10,112 nt of DNA from positions 1-10,112 of the forward strand of contig NZ_CAMQAZ010000049.1 in assembly GCF_946998835.1 (NCBI RefSeq). Direction: 5' to 3'. Source of the stretch: an uncultured Corynebacterium sp. Its GTDB lineage: Bacteria; Actinomycetota; Actinomycetes; Mycobacteriales; Mycobacteriaceae. Position 1 is the stretch's first letter; the number at the start of each line of letters is the position of its first letter. The notes under the pieces are model-generated. The model worked only from the letters and a program-made list of their open reading frames with translations. It was not told the DNA's origin and made no database searches. A program made the position numbers and the translations under genes. Below, piece by piece: positions 1 through 7,962 of this stretch.

Positions 1-150
1 GGCCGTTTGGCAGAGTCGGCACTGCCGGTATGTCTGTCCGTTTCCGACGATGACAGCACCAATGGCAACAAGGACGCCACATCCGCCGACAAGAAAGATG
101 AAAAGCTGGGCTCGAAGCCAGGAGTCAACTGTAGGCAGGTGCGAAAATGA
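1..150 (+). CDS. pstP: PP2C-type Ser/Thr protein phosphatase PstP, C-terminal end only (partial)
   Basis: An open frame enters from the left edge and runs for 49 codons to a TGA at 148-150, which overlaps the ATG of rodA (ATGA). The visible residues are a hydrophilic tail rich in Asp, Ser, Asn and Lys, with two cysteines (visible residues 11 and 44) in LPVC and PGVNCRQV contexts; these could form an extracytoplasmic disulfide. Codon choice (AAC, AAG, GAC, GCC) is like the genes downstream. No catalytic motif is inside the window, so the name rests on position: in Corynebacteriales the PP2C phosphatase that dephosphorylates PknA and PknB lies directly upstream of rodA. In that family the C-terminus is the extracellular part after one membrane helix. 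The stop-start overlap implies translational coupling to rodA. The reading frame is fairly secure; the identity is inferred from context. Confidence 0.62.
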   Translation, partial: GRLAESALPVCLSVSDDDSTNGNKDATSADKKDEKLGSKPGVNCRQVRK

Positions 151-1508
151 GTGAAACTACCACGAAGCGACAGCTTCGGATGAAGGAAATGCTCCTGCTG
201 CTGCTGTCGGCAGGATTGTTGCTTTTGGCACTTATTTCGCTGGAACTGGCTCAGGGTAACTCCCTGACCTCCGATGTCTTTTACATCATCGGTGGATTCT
301 TTGTGATTTTTGCGGTGGCGCATATCGCGCTGACCGTTGTGGCACCCAACGCCGATCAGGTGATGCTGCCGGTTGCGGCCACACTCAATGCGCTGGGGCT
401 GGTGATGATTCACCGCCTCGACCTGGCTAACGGCACCTCATTAGTGCGCAACCAAATCATGTGGACCGTGCTCAGCGTGACACTGTTTGTCGGCGTAATT
501 ATTCTGCTGCGGAACCATCACTCGCTGTCGCAGTACTCGTATTTGCTGGGTCTCGGTGGACTGATCCTGTTGGCGCTGCCGCTGGTGTGGCCGTCGTCGA
601 TTGAATCTGATGCTCGCATCTGGATTTCCATCGGCCCGTTCTCCATGCAGCCGGGCGAGTTCGCCAAAGTCATGCTGCTGATTTTCTTCGCACAACTACT
701 GGTGAATAAGCGCTCGCTGTTCAATGTCGCGGGCAAGCGTTTCCTGGGCATTGATTTCCCGCGTGTTCGCGACCTCGGCCCGATTCTGTTGATCTGGGGC
801 ATTGCCACCATCATCATGGCTCTGCAGAATGACTTTGGCCCGGCGCTGGTGCTCTTCGGCACGGTGCTGGCGATGCTCTACGCGGCAACTGGTCGTGGCT
901 CCTGGCTAATCATCGGCCTGGTGCTGGTGACCATCGGCGGTGTCGGTGTCTATAAGGTCTCGGACAAGATTCAGGACCGCGTCACGCACTTCCTGGATCC
1001 GTTAGGTTCCTACGACGTGGGCGGCTACCAGCTCTCGCAGGGACTGTTCGGCATGAGCTGGGGCGGCATCAGCGGCACCGGCCTGGGCCAGGGCTACCCG
1101 CAGAACATCCCGGTGGCGCACTCTGACTTCATCCTCTCCGCCTTCGGCGAGGAGCTCGGTTTCATCGGGTTGAGCGCCATCATCCTGCTGTTCGCAATTT
1201 TGATTTCCCGCGCCATAGCGGCGAGCTTGGCAGTGCGCGATTCCTTCGGCAAGCTGCTGGCAGCCGGTGTCGCATTTTCGATGGCCATTCAGCTGTTCGT
1301 GGTCGCAGCCGGTGTTTCCAAGATGATGCCGCTGACTGGTCTGACCACACCGTTCATGTCCGCCGGTGGTTCTTCTCTGTTGGCCAGCTACATCATGTTG
1401 GCCATCGTGCTGCGCATCTCCGATGAGGCCAACCGTCCTTGGGGTATTCCGAGCAGCCCCTCCGGTTCCAATGATGCCGCCCACGCCACACAGGAGGTGA
1501 ACCAGTAG
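147..1508 (+). CDS. rodA: SEDS-family peptidoglycan glycosyltransferase RodA/FtsW
   Basis: A 453-residue polytopic membrane protein of the SEDS family, which polymerises lipid II into glycan strands together with a class B PBP. Hydrophobic segments fill most of residues 15-425. Family signatures are visible: QPGEFAKV at 168-175 (the QPxExxK motif), ALQNDFGPALV around 225-235 with the conserved Asp229 that is essential in SEDS polymerases, HSDFILSAFGEELGF at 325-339, and the PLTGLTTPFMSAGGSS loop at 395-410. Length is normal for actinobacterial RodA, with a short hydrophilic tail after about residue 425. The ATG overlaps the upstream stop (ATGA), and an AGGT element at 137-140 gives suitable spacing. 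The gene directly abuts pbpA, its expected transpeptidase partner. In these bacteria this copy is usually called rodA; the dcw-cluster ftsW is a separate paralogue, so a generic FtsW label is the main alternative. Confidence 0.95.
   Translation: MSETTTKRQLRMKEMLLLLLSAGLLLLALISLELAQGNSLTSDVFYIIGGFFVIFAVAHIALTVVAPNADQVMLPVAATLNALGLVMIHRLDLANGTSLVRNQIMWTVLSVTLFVGVIILLRNHHSLSQYSYLLGLGGLILLALPLVWPSSIESDARIWISIGPFSMQPGEFAKVMLLIFFAQLLVNKRSLFNVAGKRFLGIDFPRVRDLGPILLIWGIATIIMALQNDFGPALVLFGTVLAMLYAATGRGSWLIIGLVLVTIGGVGVYKVSDKIQDRVTHFLDPLGSYDVGGYQLSQGLFGMSWGGISGTGLGQGYPQNIPVAHSDFILSAFGEELGFIGLSAIILLFAILISRAIAASLAVRDSFGKLLAAGVAFSMAIQLFVVAAGVSKMMPLTGLTTPFMSAGGSSLLASYIMLAIVLRISDEANRPWGIPSSPSGSNDAAHATQEVNQ
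1492..1500 (+). promoter_or_regulatory. Strong Shine-Dalgarno of pbpA inside the rodA 3' end
   Basis: AGGAGGTGA is complementary to the 16S anti-SD over nine bases and lies 8 nt before the pbpA ATG at 1509. It fixes that start, even though the ATG immediately follows the rodA TAG with no gap. It is much stronger than the other SD sequences in this operon, so PbpA may be translated efficiently and not only by coupling. Confidence 0.85.
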
Positions 1509-2945
1509 ATGAATAAGACCATTCGCCAAATCTTTGTTGTCGTGCTTGGACTCTTTGTCCTTCTGCTGGCCAACCTGACCTACATTCAGGGCTTCCAGCA
1601 GGACAAGTACGCCCACAACCCGCTGAACAGCCGCCAGTTTCTGGAGGAAAAGTCCAAACCTCGCGGCCAAATTAGCACTGACGGTGCAATCCTGGCGCAC
1701 TCGGTGAAGAACGACAAGGGCTTCTATGACCGCAGCTACGACACCGACCCGGAGGCGTACGCCGCAGTGGTCGGATACCTGTCGGACATCTATGGCTCTG
1801 CCGGTATTGAGCGCTCTCAGAACCAAATTTTGAATGGCAGCGATCCGTCGCTGTTTACCTCCCGTGCCCTGGACATGGTCACGGGCAAGGAACCCTCGGG
1901 TGCCTCGACCGAGCTGACGCTGTTGCCGGAAGCTCAGCTGACTGCGTACCGCCAGCTCGCCGAGCGTGGCTACGTCGGCTCCGCCGTCGCTATTCGCCCA
2001 TCGACGGGTGAAATTCTCGCGATGGCTTCCACGCCGTCGTTCAACCCGAATGACATCGCCGCCGGCGACGAGGGCACCTGGCAATCCCTGAATAGCAACG
2101 AGGGCGCACCACTGCTCAACCACGCCACTCAGCGTCCGCTGCCTCCGGGGTCCACCTTCAAGGTGCTGACCACGGTCACGGCTCTGGAGCAAGGTGCCTC
2201 TCCGGAGACGTCGGTTACCGGCGCACCGCAGATTACGCTGCCGGATACGACTACCAGCTTAGAAAACTACGGTGGTTCGACCTGCGGTGGGGACACTACG
2301 ACGCTCCGCCAGGCCTTCGCGCAGTCCTGCAATACGGCATTTGCTGAGCTCGGTATGCAGTACGGGGCCGATGCTCTCAAGGACGTCGCTAAGCGTTTTG
2401 GCATCGGTGAGACCCACGACAACGCGGGCCTGCCAATTGAGGCGTCTACTGTCGGCGAGATTCCAGATAAGTCCTCGCTGGGACAGACATCAATTGGTCA
2501 GCGCGATGTGTCCTTCACGCCGCTGGACAACGCAATCATCGCCGCCACGATCGCCAACGGTGGCGTGCGCATGGAACCGCAAATCATCAAGTCCGTGCGC
2601 GGTGCCGACCTCTCCGAGATTAAGTCCTTCAAGCCGATCAAGGCCGACGAGGCAGTCACGCCGGAGATTGCGCAGACCGTGACTGAGCTGATGCGCGGTT
2701 CCGAGTCGCACTCCGGCGGCAACGGTTCACACATCGCTTCCAAGACCGGTACTGCGGAGCACGGTGCCGTCCGCGGCGAGTACGCACCGCACGTCTGGTA
2801 CATCGCCTTTGCTCCGGACTCCGATGTCGCCGTGGCTGTCGTCGTGGAAAACGGTGGCGGTCAGGGCCAGAGAGCTACCGGCGCCTCCGTCGCTGCCCCA
2901 ATTGGCCGCGCGCTCATTAGCGCGGTCGAACAGGCAGGTCGATAA
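1509..2945 (+). CDS. pbpA: Class B penicillin-binding protein (transpeptidase) PbpA
   Basis: A 478-residue D,D-transpeptidase that cross-links peptidoglycan and is the likely partner of the adjacent RodA. An uncleaved signal-anchor helix spans about residues 7-26, followed by a short N-terminal dimerisation region that includes the class B element SKPRGQI (49-55). The catalytic domain then shows the three penicillin-binding motifs: STFK with nucleophile Ser215 and Lys218, SCN at 273-275, and KTG at 412-414. Cys259 and Cys274 flank the SxN region; in M. tuberculosis PBPA a nearby pair is reported to form a disulfide, and a similar bond is possible here. The length matches mycobacterial and corynebacterial PbpA, which are compact class B enzymes. 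The start is fixed by the perfect SD at 1492-1500. pknA follows after 2 nt, so the genes are co-transcribed. PknA/PknB phosphorylation of this class of protein is known in mycobacteria; nothing here proves it. Confidence 0.95.
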   Translation: MNKTIRQIFVVVLGLFVLLLANLTYIQGFQQDKYAHNPLNSRQFLEEKSKPRGQISTDGAILAHSVKNDKGFYDRSYDTDPEAYAAVVGYLSDIYGSAGIERSQNQILNGSDPSLFTSRALDMVTGKEPSGASTELTLLPEAQLTAYRQLAERGYVGSAVAIRPSTGEILAMASTPSFNPNDIAAGDEGTWQSLNSNEGAPLLNHATQRPLPPGSTFKVLTTVTALEQGASPETSVTGAPQITLPDTTTSLENYGGSTCGGDTTTLRQAFAQSCNTAFAELGMQYGADALKDVAKRFGIGETHDNAGLPIEASTVGEIPDKSSLGQTSIGQRDVSFTPLDNAIIAATIANGGVRMEPQIIKSVRGADLSEIKSFKPIKADEAVTPEIAQTVTELMRGSESHSGGNGSHIASKTGTAEHGAVRGEYAPHVWYIAFAPDSDVAVAVVVENGGGQGQRATGASVAAPIGRALISAVEQAGR

Positions 2946-2947
2946 GC

Positions 2948-4405
2948 ATGGATGCCCATCAAGTCCAAGACATCGTCGGCAACCATTATCACGTTCGCCG
3001 TCTGCTCGGCCGTGGCGGTATGTCCACCGTCTGGCTTGCCGACGACTCCGCCAGCGGCGAACTGGTTGCTATCAAACTGCTGAACCAGGAATACTCGGAC
3101 AACTACGAGTTCCGGCAGCGCTTCAAGAATGAGGCCTCGGCTGCGCGCAGTGTGAACAGCCCGAACGTGGTGAAGATTGTCACCTACGAGGAAGGCGACA
3201 TCGGTAGCCACGGCGCGTGCTACATCGTCATGGAGTACATCCGCGGCGAATCCCTGTCGCAGGTGCTACAGCGACGTCGCACGCTGCCGGAGCATCTGAT
3301 GCTCGATGTGCTGGAACAGACCGCGCACGGCCTGTCGGCAATCCACGCTGCGAACCTCGTCCACCGCGACATCAAGCCGGGAAACCTGCTGGTGACTCCC
3401 GAGGGCACCGTGAAGATTACGGACTTCGGCATTGCCAAGGCAGCCGAAGCGGTGCCATTGACACGCACCGGGATGGTCGTCGGTACCGCACAGTATGTCT
3501 CCCCGGAGCAAGCCCAAGGCAAGCAGGTAACTCCGGCAACGGACATCTACTCGCTCGGTTGTGTCGCCTACGAGATGGTGGCCGGTGTCCGCCCCTTCCA
3601 GGGCGACTCCACCGTTGCTGTTGCCGTGGCGCACATCAACGAGGCTCCACCGGCGCTGGCGCCGACGGTCAATCCGCATATCCGCGAACTCATCGGCGTT
3701 ATGCTGCGCAAGGACCCGCAACGTCGATATGCAGACGGCCGTGAGCTGGCCCAAGCCGTGCTACGGGTGCGCGCGGGACACCGTCCGCCTCAACCTCGAG
3801 GTGTTACTCCTACGGTGCACCGACAGTCCAACGCCGCCAACCCGGCGACGACCGAACTGGGCGCCATGACACGGCCACCGATGCCGGTTTCTCAGCCACA
3901 GCGGCAACCACAGCGACCAGTGCAGCCCGCTGGACAGCGCAAGCCTGCGAAGAAAAAGAAGAGCAGCGGCTGCGGATGTGGTTGCGGCAGCATTGTGCTG
4001 TTGGTACTTCTCGTGCTTCTGGCCGGTGCCATCGCAGTGGTCTATTCACTATCGACGACCGGTTCTCTGCCGAACATCCCTGGTTTGGAGCAGTACCTTC
4101 CAAGCCAATCGCAGCAGACCACCGAGGAAGATACCGACTCCGACGATGGTTCTGACTCCGATTGGTCGGGCGGTAATTCCGGTAACTGGGGTACTAACGG
4201 CGGCAACTCCGGCGGCAACAACAGCTGGACGCCCAGTAACCCGACTGACCAGGGGGCTGACGAGTCCGCTCCGGACACCTCCGACTCGACGCAGGATTCA
4301 GGTACCGATAGCGGTAATGGCTCCACTGGTGGTGGACTACCGGGTATTCAGACACCGCCGAGCAATGGCGGTGGTAATACCTTGGGGAACCCAGATGCAC
4401 AGTAA
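2948..4405 (+). CDS. pknA: Transmembrane Ser/Thr protein kinase PknA
   Basis: A 485-residue eukaryotic-type kinase. The N-terminal kinase domain (about 14-275) has the glycine loop GRGGMSTVW (21-29), ATP-anchoring Lys43 in VAIK, the catalytic loop HRDIKPGN (Asp141, Lys143, Asn146), DFG at 159-161, and an activation loop with Thr172 and Thr174 before GTAQYVSPE. A Pro/Gln-rich linker (280-335) leads to KKKK, then GCGCGCG (341-347), then one membrane helix (about 348-368). The extracellular tail of some 115 residues is Ser/Gly/Asn/Asp-rich low complexity without PASTA repeats, as expected for PknA rather than PknB. PknA phosphorylates division and wall-synthesis proteins in Corynebacteriales. 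It starts 2 nt after pbpA without a strong SD, so translation is probably coupled. The cysteine triplet at the membrane edge is unusual. The kinase assignment is secure; the A paralogue is inferred from gene order and the missing PASTA domains. Confidence 0.94.
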   Translation: MDAHQVQDIVGNHYHVRRLLGRGGMSTVWLADDSASGELVAIKLLNQEYSDNYEFRQRFKNEASAARSVNSPNVVKIVTYEEGDIGSHGACYIVMEYIRGESLSQVLQRRRTLPEHLMLDVLEQTAHGLSAIHAANLVHRDIKPGNLLVTPEGTVKITDFGIAKAAEAVPLTRTGMVVGTAQYVSPEQAQGKQVTPATDIYSLGCVAYEMVAGVRPFQGDSTVAVAVAHINEAPPALAPTVNPHIRELIGVMLRKDPQRRYADGRELAQAVLRVRAGHRPPQPRGVTPTVHRQSNAANPATTELGAMTRPPMPVSQPQRQPQRPVQPAGQRKPAKKKKSSGCGCGCGSIVLLVLLVLLAGAIAVVYSLSTTGSLPNIPGLEQYLPSQSQQTTEEDTDSDDGSDSDWSGGNSGNWGTNGGNSGGNNSWTPSNPTDQGADESAPDTSDSTQDSGTDSGNGSTGGGLPGIQTPPSNGGGNTLGNPDAQ

Positions 4406-4458
4406 TATTCACGTACAAGAAGTTTTGGTGGAAATCCTTCCGAAGGGACTGACGAACA

Positions 4459-6486
4459 ATGTCTGGCAATGACGATCTCCTCTCCGGCCGGTATCGGCTG
4501 GGCGAGCTCATTGGCGTTGGTGGCATGTCCGATGTCTACCGAGCTGAAGACACTGTTCTGGGGCGCCCCGTCGCGGTCAAGATGATGAGGGCTGACCTTG
4601 CCAGAGATGAGAACTTCCTCGCAAGGTTTCGTCGTGAAGCGAAAAACTCCGCGCTGCTGAACCATCCGTCCATTGTTTCGGTGTACGACACCGGCGAGAC
4701 GGAAAGCCCGATGGGGCTTGTGCCATTTATCGTCATGGAGTTGATTCAGGGCGAAACTCTGCGCGATATTGTTCGTCGTGAGGGCCGGCTCGACCCGAAG
4801 AAAGCCGCGTTAATCATGGCATCGGTGTGTGACGCGCTGACGGCATCCCACCAGGCCGGCATCATTCACCGCGACATCAAACCGGCGAACATCATGCTGA
4901 CCAACACCGGCAAGGTGAAGGTCATGGACTTCGGTATCGCCCGCGCGCTCGGTGACTCCACCGCGATGACACAGACGGCTGCGGTGCTGGGTACCGCTCA
5001 GTACCTCTCCCCGGAACAGGCGCGTGGCAAGACCGCTGATGCCCGCTCCGATATTTACGCTGTCGGCTGCGTCCTTTTCGAGGCCGTCACGGGCTCCCCG
5101 CCATTCACCGGCGAAACCCCGCTTTCTGTCGCCTACCAGCATGTTCAAGATCAACCACCGCGGCCTTCGGAACAGATCAACACAGATCCGGCCACGGCAC
5201 AGGCTCTCGACGCGGTGCTGCTGACCGCGATGGCCAAGGACCCGATGGAGCGCTATGACTCGGCGGAAGAGTTCGCCGAGGAGCTGCGTCGTCTCGCTCG
5301 CGGCGAGAATCCGTTGGCTCTGGCGCATCACGGCGCGCATGCCGACGACGCCAAGACCACCGAATTCCTTCCGGCATCGGCATCGGATGCCGAAACTCGA
5401 GTCGCTCCGGCTCCGGCTCCGGTTCCGGTTCCTCAGCCGGAGGAGTCAGCTCCACAATCGGAAGCTCCAGCGCAGGTTGCTGCTACTGAAGAGCCCGAAG
5501 AGAAGAAGAGCACGGGCAAAACTATCGCGCTGGTAGCCGCTGCCATGGTGGCTCTCGGCGGTGTCGGCTACGGTGCCTACCAGATTTTCGACTCGGCCAA
5601 CAAGGTCGAGACCGTTGCCATCCCGCAGGTCGCAGGCATGAATGTCAATGAGGCCATGCAGGTTCTCGAGCAGGCGGGCTTTGTCGTCAACCGTGTCGAC
5701 GAACCGAACCCAGATGTGCCGCGAGACACGGTCATCGCCACCGAACCGGGTGTGGGTTCCGGCCTTCCAGAGGGGTCGCGCATCAAGCTGCGCGTTTCCT
5801 CCGGACCGGAGTTGACCAACGTGCCGGATGTTCGGGACAAGAAGGCCGAGGAGGCGCGCCGTCTACTTGAAGAGGCGGGACTCGTCGTCAATCCAAAGCT
5901 GCGCGAGGAACCGCATGAAGAAATTCCTCGCGGCAACGTCATTGAGCAGTCCCCAGCTGCTGGTTCTCAGGTGTCGAAGGGCACTCGTGTAACTCTGACG
6001 GTTTCATCCGGGCTGGAGACCAAGACTGTTCCGGATGTCACTGGCCAGACCTTAGAGTCGGCTCGGACGACTCTCGAGTCCGCTGGATTCATCGTCGAGG
6101 TGGTCGAAGTTGACTCCACCGAGAAGCAGGGCACGGTTGTGGAGGTTCCGCAAAAGGGCACGGAGCTTACGGTCGGCACGACCGTCGAGCTGCACGTTTC
6201 GCGCGGCAACCAAATTAAGATGCCACGAGTTGAAGGCCAAACCTTGGCCGACGCGCAAAAGGCACTCTCGGATGCTGGCTTTGAAGGTCACATCCGCACT
6301 GAGGATGTCACCACCCTCGACCTGGCTAAGGTCGATCGAGTGGAGAAGGCCAGCCCATCGGCCGGGGACAATGTCAACAAGGACGGCGAAGTTACCCTCC
6401 GCGTCTACCGCCTAGGTGTTCCTCCGCCGGAAGAGCCCGACAACCCGGAGCCCGGCCTGAGGTTGCCGGAGTTGCTGCCTAACTAA
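4459..6486 (+). CDS. pknB: PASTA-domain Ser/Thr protein kinase PknB
   Basis: A 675-residue membrane kinase. The kinase domain (about 12-280) has the glycine loop GVGGMSDVY (19-27), Lys41 in VAVK, HRDIKPAN (Asp139, Lys141, Asn144), DFG at 157-159, and activation-loop Thr171 and Thr173, the same numbers as the autophosphorylation sites of M. tuberculosis PknB. A juxtamembrane Ala/Pro/Glu-rich linker (about 310-348) precedes one helix (355-376). Four PASTA repeats follow outside the membrane (about 385-449, 453-518, 522-582, 586-650), each with a VP- or MP-type start and a conserved Gly/Ser end; they bind muropeptides or lipid II in this family. A proline-rich 25-residue tail (PPPEEPDNPEPG) ends the protein. 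The ATG has GAAGGG at 4442-4447 as SD. It is the last gene of the operon and converges with pabA 13 bp away. Confidence 0.97.
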   Translation: MSGNDDLLSGRYRLGELIGVGGMSDVYRAEDTVLGRPVAVKMMRADLARDENFLARFRREAKNSALLNHPSIVSVYDTGETESPMGLVPFIVMELIQGETLRDIVRREGRLDPKKAALIMASVCDALTASHQAGIIHRDIKPANIMLTNTGKVKVMDFGIARALGDSTAMTQTAAVLGTAQYLSPEQARGKTADARSDIYAVGCVLFEAVTGSPPFTGETPLSVAYQHVQDQPPRPSEQINTDPATAQALDAVLLTAMAKDPMERYDSAEEFAEELRRLARGENPLALAHHGAHADDAKTTEFLPASASDAETRVAPAPAPVPVPQPEESAPQSEAPAQVAATEEPEEKKSTGKTIALVAAAMVALGGVGYGAYQIFDSANKVETVAIPQVAGMNVNEAMQVLEQAGFVVNRVDEPNPDVPRDTVIATEPGVGSGLPEGSRIKLRVSSGPELTNVPDVRDKKAEEARRLLEEAGLVVNPKLREEPHEEIPRGNVIEQSPAAGSQVSKGTRVTLTVSSGLETKTVPDVTGQTLESARTTLESAGFIVEVVEVDSTEKQGTVVEVPQKGTELTVGTTVELHVSRGNQIKMPRVEGQTLADAQKALSDAGFEGHIRTEDVTTLDLAKVDRVEKASPSAGDNVNKDGEVTLRVYRLGVPPPEEPDNPEPGLRLPELLPN

Positions 6487-6499
6487 TTGCAGCTAGCGG

Positions 6500-7171
6500 C
6501 TAGTGTGCCAGCACGTCTGAGAAGGCGCGCTGGTACACGGCCTGCTGCTCTTCCAACTCCGCCAGGAGTTCCTCGGAGTACTCGCCGCCGGCCAACCGCA
6601 GCCAGTTGACCAACATGCGGTGCCCATACTGGGTGAGCACCGACTCCGGGTGGTACTGCACACCGTGAATCGGCAGGTCGCGGTGACGCATCGCCATCAA
6701 CATGCCCGAATCCGTGAACGCCGTGGCAATGAGCTCCTCCGGCAACGTTGTCGGATTCACCGTCAACGAATGATAGCGCGTGGCAATAAAAGGACTGGGT
6801 ACATCGGCCAGAACACCCGTGCCGTCATGCGTGACCGGGGAGGTCTTGCCGTGCAACAGTTCGTCGGCACGCACGACTCGCGCACCGAAGACCTCACCAA
6901 TCGCCTGATGTCCCAAGCACACGCCCAGCACCGGCGTCGGATCATCCTGCCTGGTCACCGCGCGAATGATATCCTCTGTCCATCCGGCATTCGATGGCTC
7001 ACCGGGACCGGGCGACAGCAAAATCGCATCAAATTGCTTTACGACGTCGTCAACATCTCGGAGACGCGCATCATCATTGCGCCAGACAGTAACCGTTTCA
7101 CCGAGCTGGCCTATGTACTGGACCAGGTTGAACACGAAGCTGTCATAATTATCGACGACGAGAATCTGCAT
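6500..7171 (-). CDS. pabA: Class I glutamine amidotransferase, PabA/TrpG type
   Basis: A 223-residue glutamine amidotransferase that releases ammonia from glutamine for a chorismate-using partner: 4-amino-4-deoxychorismate synthase (folate) or anthranilate synthase (tryptophan). It starts with the typical MQILVVDNYDSFVFNLVQYI. It has LSPGPGEPSNAG (52-63), the nucleophile Cys85 in GVCLGHQAIGE, RYHSL (132-136), and the remaining triad residues His174 and Glu176 in HGVQYHPESVLT. Length is standard. No partner subunit (PabB or TrpE) is in the window. In this conserved neighbourhood the gene is annotated as trpG or pabA in different genomes and may serve both pathways. No SD precedes the ATG; instead a -10-like TAGAAT ends 8 nt upstream, so the mRNA is probably leaderless. 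It is divergent from crgA and convergent with pknB. Confidence 0.93.
   Translation of the reverse strand: MQILVVDNYDSFVFNLVQYIGQLGETVTVWRNDDARLRDVDDVVKQFDAILLSPGPGEPSNAGWTEDIIRAVTRQDDPTPVLGVCLGHQAIGEVFGARVVRADELLHGKTSPVTHDGTGVLADVPSPFIATRYHSLTVNPTTLPEELIATAFTDSGMLMAMRHRDLPIHGVQYHPESVLTQYGHRMLVNWLRLAGGEYSEELLAELEEQQAVYQRAFSDVLAH
6503..6538. other. Stem-loop in the pknB/pabA convergent junction
   Basis: GTGTGCCAGC (6503-6512) pairs with GCTGGTACAC (6529-6538) over 10 bp including one G-T pair, with a 16-nt loop. It sits within the last codons of pabA, 17 nt beyond the pknB stop. There is no T-run on either strand, so it is not a classical rho-independent terminator, but it is the only strong hairpin at the junction and could mark the 3' end of the long operon transcript. 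Confidence 0.4.
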
Positions 7172-7179
7172 AACTGGGA

Positions 7180-7208
7180 ATTCTACTGCCTGCGAAGTTC
7201 ACTGGTAA
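7180..7208 (-). promoter_or_regulatory. Candidate pabA promoter (leaderless)
   Basis: On the minus strand TTACCA (plus coordinates 7203-7208; 4 of 6 to TTGACA) is followed after exactly 17 nt by TAGAAT (7180-7185; close to TATAAT). The expected start of transcription falls at about 7173, within 2-3 nt of the pabA ATG at 7171, and no SD is present. Leaderless mRNAs are common in corynebacteria. This was found by eye only. Confidence 0.5.
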
Positions 7209-7229
7209 GTTCGGATGCAAAGTTTACAA

Positions 7230-7257
7230 TTGTGCATATATCGCGGGAGTGTAGATA
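7230..7257 (+). promoter_or_regulatory. Weak candidate promoter of crgA
   Basis: TTGTGC (7230-7235) and TAGATA (7252-7257) are 16 nt apart and would start a transcript about 43 nt before the crgA ATG. Each hexamer matches the consensus in only about half its positions. The segment also holds the small palindrome ACAATTGT (7226-7233). It is listed because crgA, divergent from pabA, needs its own promoter somewhere in 7172-7306. Confidence 0.25.
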
Positions 7258-7306
7258 CCGCGCTGACCGCAATCTGCTAACTGCAACTTAAGGAATTTAA
7301 AGCGCT

Positions 7307-7576
7307 ATGCCTAAGGCAAAGATCGAAAGCACTAGTTCGCCGCAATCAGGCGGCTCCTCCATCAGCCGTACCCCGGTGAAGATCAATAGCACCCAGACTC
7401 CGGTGTGGTACAAGGTGCTGATGTTCGGATTCATGCTGATTGGTCTGGGCTGGCTGCTGGTCAACTACATCGCAGGGCCGCATATTCCATTCATGGTTTC
7501 TCTGAACGCGTGGAACTACCTCATTGGCTTTGGTCTTTTCATTGTTGGTCTGTTGATGACCATGGGTTGGCGCTAG
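7307..7576 (+). CDS. crgA: Cell division protein CrgA
   Basis: An 89-residue actinobacterial membrane protein. A Ser/Pro/Lys-rich cytoplasmic N-terminus (1-30) leads to the hallmark TPVWYKVLMFGFMLIGL, which opens the first membrane helix (about 34-55). The second helix (about 67-86) is NYLIGFGLFIVGLLMTMGW; the protein ends MGWR, as CrgA family members do. In mycobacteria and Streptomyces, CrgA is a septal protein that contacts FtsZ, FtsQ, FtsI and other divisome parts, linking Z-ring and wall synthesis. The start is an ATG with AAGGA at 7290-7294, 12 nt upstream, slightly long spacing. Its place next to the rodA-pbpA-pknAB cluster is conserved. In M. tuberculosis another gene (Rv0012) lies between the trpG and crgA equivalents; here there is only a 135-bp divergent spacer. 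A strong terminator follows. Confidence 0.95.
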   Translation: MPKAKIESTSSPQSGGSSISRTPVKINSTQTPVWYKVLMFGFMLIGLGWLLVNYIAGPHIPFMVSLNAWNYLIGFGLFIVGLLMTMGWR

Positions 7577-7601
7577 CCAGCTTTCAGGTTCCGCATCTCT
7601 T

Positions 7602-7634
7602 AAGGCGCATCCAATTTTGGGTGCGCCTTTTTTT
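7602..7634 (+). terminator. Rho-independent terminator of crgA
   Basis: AGGCGCATCC (7603-7612) pairs with GGGTGCGCCT (7619-7628) over 10 bp with one G-T pair and a 6-nt loop, followed by a run of T (7628-7634). It lies 26 nt after the crgA stop and insulates the DnaA-box region downstream from crgA transcription. Confidence 0.92.
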
Positions 7635-7928
7635 GATATCTAAAACCGCAGGTCATTTTACCCCTGCTAATACACCCGATTCCCACACGATTTTCGCGAA
7701 TCTTGGCATGTAGCTGTATATGAAGGCCGGAAAAGTTATCCACAGAAACCTGTGTAACAATCATGTAATTTGTGGATAACTGTGGAGAGTTTTCGTCTCA
7801 AATTTCCCACGGGTTACGGGGCGGAAACCGTAAAGCATCACATTTTTCGGCCTCTCCCCTGCGTCCACAGTATCCACAGCCTGTGGATAACTCTGTGAAC
7901 AAGTAACATACTTGCAAGTCATTCTGTG

Positions 7929-7934
7929 TATAAT
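7929..7934 (+). promoter_or_regulatory. Isolated TATAAT (-10-like) within the DnaA-box cluster
   Basis: A perfect TATAAT, overlapping the box at 7925-7933. The best -35-like hexamer (TTGCAA, 7912-7917) is only 11 nt away, too close for a normal promoter. It could drive an untranslated transcript across the cluster or simply reflect AT-richness. Confidence 0.2.
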
Positions 7935-7962
7935 TCCAATATTCTGCAGTGTTCGACCACTT

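Noticed and set aside
1002..2192. Minus-strand open frame of 396 codons opposite rodA and pbpA
   Set aside because: Gln/Arg/Gly-rich product typical of antisense of high-G+C coding DNA; both sense genes have complete catalytic motifs.
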